Source of the DNA: an uncultured Gemmatimonadota bacterium
GTDB lineage: Bacteria; Gemmatimonadota; Gemmatimonadetes; Gemmatimonadales; GWC2-71-9
DNA length: 16,062 nucleotides
Assembly: GCA_946479825.1 (NCBI GenBank)
Contig: CAMLHU010000012.1
Coordinates: 1-16,062 of the forward strand
Direction: 5' to 3'
This document shows positions 1 through 6,926 of this stretch, in pieces. Every line of letters begins with the position of its first letter. The first letter of the stretch is position 1. Made by a program: the position numbers and the translations under genes. The notes under the pieces were generated by a model. It did not search any database. It was not told the origin of the DNA and saw only the letters and a list, made by a program, of their open reading frames with translations.

Positions 1-1102
<1,102 letters not shown>

Positions 1103-1127
1103 GGTCGGGTCAATGGGACAGGGTGGG

Positions 1128-1148
1128 GTGCGACCGGGCCGGTCGCAC
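1128..1148 (-). repeat. Perfect 9-bp inverted repeat between gcvH and gcvP
   Basis: GTGCGACCG and its exact reverse complement flank a 3-nt loop. It lies in the 105-bp gap after gcvH and ends 26 nt before the gcvP GTG. No T-run follows on the minus strand, so it does not look like an intrinsic terminator. It could be an mRNA stability or attenuation structure between the two genes, or a protein-binding site. A larger imperfect GC-rich hairpin (about 1149-1187) sits just upstream of it in the transcript. No glycine-riboswitch features were recognised. Confidence 0.45.
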
Positions 1149-1207
1149 AACCGCCCCGGAGCGGCGGGCCCCGAGGCGGCGGGTTTCGCGACAGCGCACC
1201 GGCACGG

Positions 1208-1597
1208 TCAGCCGCCGATGTGCTTCGTGTAGTCGGCCGGGTTCAGGAGGTCCTTGAGGACGCCGGGGTCCTGGATCCGGAGGGTGATCATCCAGCCCGC
1301 GCCGTAGGGGTCGCGGTTGACCACGGCGGGATCGGCGTCGAGCCCGCCGTTGACCTCGACCACTTCGCCGGCCACGGGGCTGAAGAGCTCCGAGACCGCC
1401 TTGACCGCCTCGATGGTGCCGAAGGCGGCGTGGGCCGCGAACTTCTGGCCCGGCTTGGGGAGGTTCACGAACACCACGTCGCCGAGCTCGCCCTGGGCGT
1501 AGTCGGTGATCCCGATCCGGACGACGGCGGCGTCCTTGGTGCGGGCGACGTACTCGTGGTCCTTGGTGTACAGGAGGTCGGCGGGGACGTTCGACAC
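1208..1597 (-). CDS. gcvH: Glycine cleavage system H protein
   Basis: GcvH is the small soluble lipoyl carrier of the glycine cleavage system; its swinging lipoyl-lysine shuttles the aminomethyl group between the P, T and L proteins. The product is 129 residues, the usual size for the family. The lipoylation site is seen as IEAVKAVSELFSPVAGEV, with the modified lysine at residue 66. The N-terminal TKDHEYV and LGDVVFVNLPKPGQ segments are also typical. The start was taken as GTG at 1597, because GGAG lies 5 nt upstream and the conserved N-terminus begins just after it; a longer frame running into coaE is an artefact. A good promoter precedes it (1626-1654). gcvP follows 105 bp downstream. The gene for the T protein is not in the window. 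Confidence 0.96.
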   Translation of the reverse strand: MSNVPADLLYTKDHEYVARTKDAAVVRIGITDYAQGELGDVVFVNLPKPGQKFAAHAAFGTIEAVKAVSELFSPVAGEVVEVNGGLDADPAVVNRDPYGAGWMITLRIQDPGVLKDLLNPADYTKHIGG

Positions 1598-1625
1598 GGG
1601 GACTCCGAGCGGGTGAAGGCGCGGG

Positions 1626-1654
1626 AAGATAGGCGGCCGCCCCGGCCGATTCAA
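1626..1654 (-). promoter_or_regulatory. Sigma70-like promoter of gcvH
   Basis: Reading the minus strand, TTGAAT (1654-1649), a 17-nt spacer and TATCTT (1631-1626) form a good housekeeping promoter. The start of transcription would fall near 1619, giving a short leader that contains the GGAG of gcvH. The -35 box contains the coaE stop codon, so this promoter uses the last bases of the preceding gene and lets gcvHP be expressed apart from coaE. It was recognised by eye only. Confidence 0.55.
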
Positions 1655-2262
1655 GCGTGGGCGGCGGCGCGGCGGAGGATCTCGTCCCAGGCGGCCCGGG
1701 CGGCGCGGTCGAGGTCCTCGAGGGTGCCGGCGTTCTCGACGACCAGGTCGGCGCGCGCCCGCTTCCGCTCGGCCGGGATCTGGGCCCGGATCATCCGGTC
1801 GGCCTCCTCGGCGGAAAGCCCTCGGGTCCGGATGAGCCGCTCCCGGCGGAGCTCGGCCGGGGCGTCCACCAGCACCACCAGGTCGAAGGCGGCGGGGTCG
1901 GCGGCTTCGAAGAGCAGGGGGATGTCGTTGACCACCACCCGATCGCCGCGTTCGGCCGCCTCGGCCGCGAGCTGGTCGCGCCGGCGCCGGACCGCCGGAT
2001 GCACGATGCCGTTGAGGGCGGCGAGCGCCTCGTCGTCGCCCATCACAAGGCCGCGGAGCGCCGCACGGTCGAGCTCCCCCGACGGAAGGAGGACCCCGCG
2101 GCCGAAGCGCTGGACGATGGCGCGCAACACCTCCGTCCCCGGCGCCTGCGCTTCGCGGGCCAGCTGGTCGGCGTCGATGACCGTCGCGCCCCACGAGCGG
2201 AAGCGGCGGACCACCTCGGACTTGCCGGCGGCGATGTTGCCGGTGAGGGCGATGTTGAGCAT
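1651..2262 (-). CDS. coaE: Dephospho-CoA kinase
   Basis: CoaE catalyses the last step of coenzyme A synthesis, ATP-dependent phosphorylation of the 3'-hydroxyl of dephospho-CoA, in the cytoplasm. The product is 203 residues, the normal length. Seen: the P-loop GNIAAGKS at residues 8-15; VIDADQLAREA (residues 29-39), the family's conserved DAD segment that follows the first helix-strand unit; VHPAVRRRR for the CoA-binding helix; and NDIPLLFE, the conserved segment before the lid. The start is ATG at 2262, directly before the hydrophobic strand leading to the P-loop. No Shine-Dalgarno sequence is visible; instead a TAGCTT box lies 7 nt before the ATG, suggesting a leaderless transcript. It lies between tdk and gcvH on the same strand. 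Confidence 0.96.
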   Translation of the reverse strand: MLNIALTGNIAAGKSEVVRRFRSWGATVIDADQLAREAQAPGTEVLRAIVQRFGRGVLLPSGELDRAALRGLVMGDDEALAALNGIVHPAVRRRRDQLAAEAAERGDRVVVNDIPLLFEAADPAAFDLVVLVDAPAELRRERLIRTRGLSAEEADRMIRAQIPAERKRARADLVVENAGTLEDLDRAARAAWDEILRRAAAHA

Positions 2263-2269
2263 GGGCGGA

Positions 2270-2307
2270 AAGCTACCAGCGGAGAGCGGTGAGGGGGCAG
2301 CGGTCAG
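2270..2307 (-). promoter_or_regulatory. Leaderless-type -10 box and tandem CTSACCGCT upstream of coaE
   Basis: On the minus strand TAGCTT (2275-2270) is followed by only 7 nt before the coaE ATG at 2262, so transcription would begin at or next to the start codon. No convincing -35 box lies 16-18 nt upstream. In that region are two direct copies, CTGACCGCT (2307-2299) and CTCACCGCT (2293-2285), with a period of 14 nt. A similar pair with the same period stands upstream of the herA-like gene. Whether the repeats bind a regulator is inference. Confidence 0.4.
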
Positions 2308-2378
2308 GGGCGGACGACCGCGAGGCCGGAACCTGACTGCGCCGCCGCCGGATCCACCTTCGCGCGGATCGCGGATCG

Positions 2379-2984
2379 CTACAGCAGCGCCGTCTGGTCC
2401 TCGTCCGTCCGCGGCACCCGGTGGCAGTGGCGGCAGCGGGCCTCGTAGCTCTCGCGGCCGCCGACCATGATGGTGGGGGAGTCGTACTTGGCGGGGCGGC
2501 CGTCCACCAGGCGCTGGTTGCGGCAGGCCTCGTCGCCGCAGACCACGCAGATGGCGCGGAGCTTGTCCACCTTCTCGGCGACGGCCATCAGCTCGCCCAT
2601 GCTGCCGAACGGCTCGCCGCGGAAGTCGGTGTCGGTGCCGGCCAGGATGACCCGGACGCCGCGCCCGGCCAGCGTGGAGGCCACGTGGACGATCCCCTCG
2701 TCGAGGAACTGGGCCTCGTCGATCGCCACGATCTCGGTGTCGGGGCGGACCTGGCGCATGATCTCCGCGGCCCCGTCCACCGGCACCGCCTCGACCTCGC
2801 GGCCGTCGTGGCTCGAGACGTGGTAGAGGCCGGCGTACCGCGCGTCGAGGTGGCTCTTGAAGACCTGCACGCTGCGGCGCGCGATGATCGCACGGCGGAC
2901 CCGGCGGATGAGCTCCTCGCTCTTGCCGCTGAACATCACGCCACTGATGACCTCGATCGAGCCGGAACGGGCGCCGCTGTACAT
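2379..2984 (-). CDS. tdk: Thymidine kinase (type II)
   Basis: Tdk phosphorylates thymidine to dTMP with ATP in the pyrimidine salvage pathway (cytoplasm, usually a homotetramer). The 201-residue product has the usual length and order of motifs: P-loop GVMFSGKS at residues 15-22; the Walker B/catalytic DEAQF at 89-93, with E90 the expected general base; [12 protein letters not shown] in the substrate-binding lasso-like region (116-127); and a zinc site with C146/C149 (CVVC) and C184/C187 (CRHC). The ATG at 2984 is preceded by AGGA about 6 nt away and by a strong promoter, which supports this start. The next gene, coaE, follows after 116 bp in which no terminator was seen. Confidence 0.96.
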   Translation of the reverse strand: MYSGARSGSIEVISGVMFSGKSEELIRRVRRAIIARRSVQVFKSHLDARYAGLYHVSSHDGREVEAVPVDGAAEIMRQVRPDTEIVAIDEAQFLDEGIVHVASTLAGRGVRVILAGTDTDFRGEPFGSMGELMAVAEKVDKLRAICVVCGDEACRNQRLVDGRPAKYDSPTIMVGGRESYEARCRHCHRVPRTDEDQTALL

Positions 2985-3020
2985 CCGTGGTCCTGGGTTC
3001 GGGGGGCGGGACGGGAGGTG

Positions 3021-3049
3021 AGGTTACTGCCGCGGCCGGGACGGGTCAA
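3021..3049 (-). promoter_or_regulatory. Sigma70-like promoter of tdk
   Basis: On the minus strand TTGACC (3049-3044), a 17-nt spacer and TAACCT (3026-3021) form a near-ideal promoter. Transcription would start near 3014, leaving a leader of about 30 nt with the AGGA ribosome binding site before the ATG at 2984. It is divergent from the HU promoter, whose -10 box lies about 45 bp away. Confidence 0.6.
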
Positions 3050-3066
3050 GCGAAAACCCTGCCATC

Positions 3067-3098
3067 TTGCGGTTTTCCGGGGGGTCATCCCATATTGT
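3067..3098 (+). promoter_or_regulatory. Probable promoter of the HU gene
   Basis: TATTGT at 3093-3098 is a good -10 candidate in an otherwise GC-rich stretch. The -35 is weak: TTGCGG at 3067-3072 would need a 20-nt spacer (18 nt if CATATT is the -10). It predicts a 5' leader of about 100 nt before the ATG at 3210, unusually long for this window. Short AT-rich patches here stand out from the surroundings. Confidence 0.35.
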
Positions 3099-3152
3099 GC
3101 CCAGTTCACGGGCGGTTCCGGCCGATGAACCCTTCTTCCAGGATCCTTCCGG

Positions 3153-3169
3153 GGCCGGCGTCGCCGGCC
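3153..3169 (+). repeat. Short GC hairpin in the HU leader
   Basis: GGCCGG and CCGGCC flank a CGTCG loop; the pairing can extend by two more bases on each side to an almost perfect palindrome. It lies 40 nt before the HU start codon and would be inside the predicted leader mRNA. A role in mRNA stability or translation is possible but not shown, and such short GC palindromes are common at this base composition. Confidence 0.25.
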
Positions 3170-3209
3170 ATCGCGCAGGACAGCATCCCCCTCTCACACG
3201 GAGCGTTGC

Positions 3210-3500
3210 ATGAACAAGATGGAGCTGGTGGAGGCGGTCGCGAAGCACCTCGACACCTCCAAGGCGCAGGCCGCAGTCGTTGTGGACACGTTCTTCGGGA
3301 CGGACGGCGTGATCGCCTCGACCCTCAAGAAGGGCGGCGAGGTCAACATCACCGGGTTCGGCAACTTCAAGACCCGCAAGCGCGCCGCCCGCACGGGCCG
3401 CAACCCCCAGACCGGCAAGACGATCACCATCAAGGCGTCGACCGCCCCGGTGTTCCGTGCCGGCAAGGCCCTCAAGGACCTGGTGAACAAGAAGAAGTGA
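3210..3500 (+). CDS. hup: HU family DNA-binding protein
   Basis: HU is a small histone-like protein that binds and bends DNA as a dimer, compacting the nucleoid and assisting replication, repair and transcription. The 96-residue product has the family layout: two N-terminal helices (MNKMELVEAVAKHLD start), the GFGNF signature at residues 49-53, and the DNA-clasping beta arm with the intercalating RNPQTG tip at 64-69, ending in a lysine-rich tail. GGAG lies 6 nt before the ATG. It is monocistronic: divergent from tdk and convergent with the next gene, with a hairpin terminator 42 bp after the stop. The sequence fits HU better than IHF because there is no heterodimer-type partner nearby, but the two cannot be firmly told apart by eye. 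Confidence 0.95.
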   Translation: MNKMELVEAVAKHLDTSKAQAAVVVDTFFGTDGVIASTLKKGGEVNITGFGNFKTRKRAARTGRNPQTGKTITIKASTAPVFRAGKALKDLVNKKK

Positions 3501-3541
3501 CGGCAGGACGCGCCTGGCGCGTCCGTACCATCGCAGGCCAA

Positions 3542-3567
3542 ACGGGCCACCCCGCTGGGTGGCCCGT
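3542..3567. terminator. Bidirectional hairpin terminator between two convergent genes
   Basis: A perfect 11-bp stem, ACGGGCCACCC and its exact complement around a CGCT loop, lies between the HU stop (3500) and the stop of the convergent gene (3594). On the plus strand it is followed by CGGCGTTT and on the minus strand by TTGGCC, so the T-tract is short on both sides. Position between converging genes and stem strength support a terminator for both strands. Confidence 0.7.
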
Positions 3568-3593
3568 CGGCGTTTCCGGGACCCGTGCCGCGC

Positions 3594-5069
3594 TCAGGCC
3601 CGCGGCTTCCGGGGGCGCGGGGCGTCGCCGCGCGGCGGTGCCCCGCGGTCGGGCCGGGCGATGACCCGGCGGCGGCGCACGGTCTTGCCGGTGAGCCCGG
3701 CCGAGACGCGCTCCACGTCGGCGGCGGGGAGCTCCACCAGCGAGAACTTCTCGCGCACCTCGACCTTGCCGATCCGGCCCTTCTCGAGCTTGAGCTCCTT
3801 GACCAGCACGGCCACGAGGTCGCTCGCCGTGGCGCCGTCGCCGCTGCCGACGCCGACCCACATCCGGGCGGTCTCGGTCACCGGCATCGCCACCGGCGGC
3901 GGTGCGAGCGGCGCCCCGCCGCCGGCGGTCCGCCAGAGGTCGTACAGCGCCGCCGCCACCAGCGTCGGGTCGTAGCGGTCGAAGAGCGGCGCCAGCGCAT
4001 AGAGCGCACCTTCGCCACCCCCGGCCTCGAGCCGGCGCACCACCTCGGCGCGGCGATGTCCCGCGTCGGTCCGGGCCTGCTCGAGTGCATCGAGGAGCCG
4101 CAGCGGCCGGCGTCCGCGCAGCGCGCGCGCGGCCCACGCCTCGGCGTGGGGCGGCACGAAGAGCACCACCTCGCCCGCGGCGAGCAGCTGCTCGAGCCGC
4201 GAACGGGTCGGCAGATCCCACGCGATTACCACGCCGCCCGCCGGCGCGTCGCCGATGGTCACGGTCGCGGCGGCGTCCACCGTGGCGAGCGCCGCGCGCG
4301 CCTCGGCCGCGCTCCGCTCGTCGGCGGCCCACACCGAGACGACGGCCGGGTCGAGCACCTCGACGACCTCCCGGAGCGCCACCGCCCGGCCCGAGTCGGC
4401 GACGGCCACGGTGCGCACCGGGCCAAGCGGCGCCTCGGCGGGCGCGTCGGCAGGCGGTACGCCCACCGTCAGCGCGCGCCGGGCGTACCGCTCCACCAGG
4501 TCGGTCACCCGGCCGGCGTCGGCGGTCTGGACGATCCGCTGGGCGTCCTTGGGCACCTCGCCCATCACCACGGTGAGCGGTTCGTCGTCGTCGTGCTGTT
4601 CGGGCCACGCGAGGAATACGGCGCGGAGGGACTCGCCCTTGAGGGCGGAGCGCTCGAGCAGGGCTCGGGCGGTCGCAGGCGTGGTGAGGAGAAGCTCGAC
4701 CGTGCCGTCGCGGAGGCGACGGGCGGCGCGCGTGGGGGTCTCGGCGGCGTGGAGCCGGAGTCCGGCGGCGGTGGCGAGAGGGAGGATGGCCTGCTCGAGG
4801 CCGGCGAGGGTCCCGGCCGGCGCGAGCAGCAGCCCGCGGAGACCGGCGCCGTCGGCCGCGGCGTGCTCGACCAGCCCGGCGAACGCGGGGACCGCGTGGA
4901 CGGCCGACGGTGGCGTGACCAGCAGCAGGTTGTGGCCGCGTGCGGCGGTGGGGACGACGTCCCGCACCTCCGGCGCATCGGGCCGATGACCCAACGACTC
5001 CAGGACGGCGCCCACGGCGCCGCGCACATGCACTGCCTCGAATCCAGCCACGCCACCCTCGGTTGTCAA
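3594..5069 (-). CDS. DbpA-type RNA-binding protein with degenerate DEAD-box helicase core
   Basis: The last ~75 residues (402-475: RMWVGVGSGDG, DLVAVLVKELKL, IGKVEVREKFSLVELP) form the RRM-like RNA-binding domain found at the C-terminus of DbpA/CsdA helicases. The preceding 330 residues follow the layout of a DEAD-box helicase but lack its catalytic motifs. Where the P-loop GSGKT is expected there is LLLVTPPSAVHAVPAF (48-63). The TPGR-like segment is TTPATARALLER (129-140). The DEAD box position reads FLAWPEQHD (152-160). SAT appears replaced by VMGEVPKD (168-174). The end of the second RecA fold is recognisable as VIAWDLPTRSRLEQLL, without the arginine fingers. It is therefore probably an ATP-independent RNA-binding protein acting on rRNA or mRNA. 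The start is uncertain: TTG at 5069, or GTG at 5051 with GAGG 5 nt upstream. A basic proline/arginine tail ends the protein. Confidence 0.8.
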   Translation of the reverse strand: MTTEGGVAGFEAVHVRGAVGAVLESLGHRPDAPEVRDVVPTAARGHNLLLVTPPSAVHAVPAFAGLVEHAAADGAGLRGLLLAPAGTLAGLEQAILPLATAAGLRLHAAETPTRAARRLRDGTVELLLTTPATARALLERSALKGESLRAVFLAWPEQHDDDEPLTVVMGEVPKDAQRIVQTADAGRVTDLVERYARRALTVGVPPADAPAEAPLGPVRTVAVADSGRAVALREVVEVLDPAVVSVWAADERSAAEARAALATVDAAATVTIGDAPAGGVVIAWDLPTRSRLEQLLAAGEVVLFVPPHAEAWAARALRGRRPLRLLDALEQARTDAGHRRAEVVRRLEAGGGEGALYALAPLFDRYDPTLVAAALYDLWRTAGGGAPLAPPPVAMPVTETARMWVGVGSGDGATASDLVAVLVKELKLEKGRIGKVEVREKFSLVELPAADVERVSAGLTGKTVRRRRVIARPDRGAPPRGDAPRPRKPRA

Positions 5070-5086
5070 AGACGATCCCGCTGCAT
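5066..5086 (-). CDS. Possible six-codon leader ORF overlapping the DbpA-domain gene start
   Basis: ATG at 5086 opens a short frame, M-Q-R-D-R-L, whose TGA overlaps the TTG candidate start of the next gene by 2 nt. It begins about 5 nt after the transcription start predicted from the -10 box at 5098-5103. If the TTG start is real, translation of this mini-ORF could be coupled to it. Nothing but its position supports it, and the downstream GTG start would make it irrelevant. Confidence 0.15.
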   Translation of the reverse strand: MQRDRL

Positions 5087-5097
5087 TGCGGGCCGCA

Positions 5098-5126
5098 AAG
5101 CTACACCGTCACGCGGCGGGGGCCAA
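5098..5126 (-). promoter_or_regulatory. Sigma70-like promoter of the DbpA-domain gene
   Basis: On the minus strand TTGGCC (5126-5121), a 17-nt spacer and TAGCTT (5103-5098) match the same pattern as the tdk and gcvH promoters. The transcription start would be near 5091, about 22 nt before the TTG at 5069. The -35 box is back-to-back with a TTGACA on the other strand (5135-5140), 8 bp away. Confidence 0.5.
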
Positions 5127-5134
5127 GGGCGCGG

Positions 5135-5163
5135 TTGACACCGCCCCGCGCGGTGGGGAGTTT
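5135..5163 (+). promoter_or_regulatory. Possible promoter of the aminotransferase operon
   Basis: TTGACA at 5135-5140 is a perfect -35 box. At 17-nt spacing the -10 position is GAGTTT (5158-5163), which keeps only the conserved A2 and T6. It is placed correctly, about 40 nt before the ATG at 5202, and diverges from the promoter of the DbpA-domain gene. A weak -10 may mean low activity or need for an activator. Confidence 0.3.
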
Positions 5164-5201
5164 TCGCGCTGGCCGTCCCCCCTCTTCCGAGACCCGACCC
5201 G

Positions 5202-6413
5202 ATGCCCGACGCGCTCTCCCCCAACCTGCAGTTCCTCAAGGCGAGTGAGACGGTCGCGATCAGCGCCGAGGCGAAGCGTCGCAAGGCCGCCGGCGAGGAC
5301 GTGCTCGACCTCGGCGTCGGCGAGCCGGACTTCGACACGCCCGCGGCGGTGTGCGAGGCCGGCATCGACGCGATCCGGAAGGGCTACACCCGCTACCCGC
5401 CCAACATCGGGACGCTCGACCTGCGGAGCGCCATCGCCCGCCAGCTGTCGCTGCTCTCCGGGGGGCGACCGGTCAACGCCGACCACGTCGTGGTGAGCTC
5501 GGGGTCGAAGCAGTCCATCTTCAACGCCTGCTTCTCGCTCTTCGGGCCGCGCGATCGTGTGCTCATCCCCTCGCCGGCGTGGGTCTCGTATCCCCAGATC
5601 GTCCACCTGGCCCGGGCCGAGCCGGTGCCGGTCCCCGGCGACCCGGAGTGGGGGCTCAAGGTGAGCGTCAAGGACCTCGAGGCCCGTTACGATAAGCTCA
5701 CCCGCGGGCTCATCCTCTGTTCGCCGTGCAACCCGACCGGGTCGGTGTACACCCTGGCCGAGCTCAAGGCGATCGCCGGCTGGGCGCGCGAGCGCCAGGT
5801 CTGGATCATCAGCGACGAGATCTACCGCCGGATCCATTACGGAGCGGGGCCGGCGCCGTCGTTCCTCGACCTCCCCGACGAGCTGCTCGAGCGGGTCGTC
5901 ATCGTCTGCGGCGCCAGCAAGGCCTACGCGATGACCGGCTGGCGGATCGGGGCGGCGCTCGCGCCGGCGCACCTGGCCAAGGCGATGGCGGCGCTCCAGA
6001 GCCACACCACCACCGGCGCCAACCACCCCGCGATGCTCGCGGCGACGACCGCGTTCACCGACCCGCGCGTCGAGCAGGACGTCGAGCGGATGGTGGCCGC
6101 GTTCCGCAAGCGGCGCGACCGCGTCGTGGAACGGTTCCGGGCCGAGGTTCCCGGCGTGGAGTACGTGGAGCCGCTCGGCGCCTTCTACTTCTTCTTCCGG
6201 GTGGACGGCGTGGTGTCCGGCGACGTGACGGGTGGCGCGGGGTTCTGCGAAAAGCTGATGCAGGACGAAGGCGTGGCCCTCGTGCCTGGCGCCGCGTTCG
6301 GCGACGACCGCTGGGTGCGGCTCAGCTATGCGGTGAGCGACCGTGAGCTCGACCAGGCGCTCGACCGGATCCTCCGCTTCATCTCCCGCCTGGCCGCCCA
6401 GCGCGCCGCCTGA
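5202..6413 (+). CDS. PLP-dependent aminotransferase, class I/II (aspartate aminotransferase-like)
   Basis: A fold-type I aminotransferase of 403 residues, the normal length, acting in amino-acid metabolism in the cytoplasm. Seen: VLDLGVGEPDFDTP at residues 34-47, VSSGSKQSIFNA near 98-109 for phosphate binding, CNPTG with N177, SDEIYRR with D205 and Y208 for the PLP ring, the Schiff-base lysine K240 in CGASKAYAMTGWRIG, and R373 in WVRLSYA for the substrate alpha-carboxylate. This order fits subgroup Ib aspartate/prephenate aminotransferases. Substrate choice cannot be decided by eye; YTRYPPNIGTLDLR differs from the usual YTPxxGxxELR. No strong ribosome binding site precedes the ATG. The next gene begins 9 bp downstream with a shared GAGGAG, so the two are co-transcribed. 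A metabolic link with the repair genes further on is not evident. Confidence 0.9.
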   Translation: MPDALSPNLQFLKASETVAISAEAKRRKAAGEDVLDLGVGEPDFDTPAAVCEAGIDAIRKGYTRYPPNIGTLDLRSAIARQLSLLSGGRPVNADHVVVSSGSKQSIFNACFSLFGPRDRVLIPSPAWVSYPQIVHLARAEPVPVPGDPEWGLKVSVKDLEARYDKLTRGLILCSPCNPTGSVYTLAELKAIAGWARERQVWIISDEIYRRIHYGAGPAPSFLDLPDELLERVVIVCGASKAYAMTGWRIGAALAPAHLAKAMAALQSHTTTGANHPAMLAATTAFTDPRVEQDVERMVAAFRKRRDRVVERFRAEVPGVEYVEPLGAFYFFFRVDGVVSGDVTGGAGFCEKLMQDEGVALVPGAAFGDDRWVRLSYAVSDRELDQALDRILRFISRLAAQRAA

Positions 6414-6422
6414 GGAGCGCCG

Positions 6423-6926
6423 ATGAACCTCGACGCCCGCATCGAGCCGCTGTCGGGCCCGCTTCCGTCGCTCCACTGGCAGTGGGACCCGGAGACGGAC
6501 ATCCTCTCGGGGGCGATGGCCGGCGTCGCCCGGACGGGCGGCCTCACCGGGACCGTGGAGCTCACCGACGACGAGGGCTCGATCGCCGTGGTGGACGTGG
6601 CCGGCGGCGCGATCCGCGGGCTCGACATCGTGGTCTGGCCCGAGGTGACCGAGCTCGACGAACTCGCGGCGCCCCTCCCCGCGCGCGACGGTGCGGTCCT
6701 CCTGCCGCCGCGGCACTCGCAGCCGGGGATCGCGTCGGTCGAGGTGGACACGACCCTGCAGGTCTCGGCCAACGCGGCCCACGACACCCTGCACCTGCGC
6801 ATCGGCACCAAGCGGCAGGTCGAGGTGATCCGCGTGGCCGACCGCCTGCTCGTGGAGGTGGACACCCGTCACCGCCTGGCCGGGTTCTGGCTGCTGGGCG
6901 TGCCGCCCCTCGACGAGGTCGCCTGA
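6423..6926 (+). CDS. Small protein with two DUF2283-like halves, function unknown
   Basis: The 167-residue product is not firmly recognised. It seems to hold two related halves: WDPETDILSGAMAG, then VVDVAGGAIRGLDIVVWP (residues 21-74), and NAAHDTLHLRIG, then LLVEVDTRHRLAGFWLLGVP (116-163). Each half follows the pattern of DUF2283 proteins: an acidic D-x-L start, a short variable part, then a hydrophobic strand with D-x-x-G-x-x-x-G and an ending like GIEIL. No signal peptide or membrane segment is seen, and no catalytic residues stand out. GAGGAG lies 5 nt before the ATG, overlapping the stop codon of the aminotransferase. Its own stop codon overlaps the probable start of the NurA-like gene, so translation may be coupled. 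It may be an accessory subunit of the repair complex, but that is inference from position only. Confidence 0.75.
   Translation: MNLDARIEPLSGPLPSLHWQWDPETDILSGAMAGVARTGGLTGTVELTDDEGSIAVVDVAGGAIRGLDIVVWPEVTELDELAAPLPARDGAVLLPPRHSQPGIASVEVDTTLQVSANAAHDTLHLRIGTKRQVEVIRVADRLLVEVDTRHRLAGFWLLGVPPLDEVA

Noticed and set aside
1208..2194. A 328-residue version of GcvH with a long N-terminal extension
   Set aside because: The extension runs through coaE in a different frame and is Arg/Pro/Gly-rich; a GTG with a good ribosome binding site at 1597 gives a normal 129-residue GcvH.
2364..2380. Direct repeat of GCGGATC near the tdk stop as an attachment or insertion site
   Set aside because: Two 7-bp copies at this GC content are expected by chance, and no integrase or other mobile gene is in the window.
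3125..3209. An ATG at 3125 in the HU leader as an upstream ORF
   Set aside because: It has no ribosome binding site, its frame runs on past the HU gene for a long way, and it looks like chance coding in GC-rich sequence.
5109..6872. A 587-codon minus-strand open frame antisense to the aminotransferase
   Set aside because: The plus-strand gene has a full set of PLP aminotransferase residues; the other frame has no recognisable motif.
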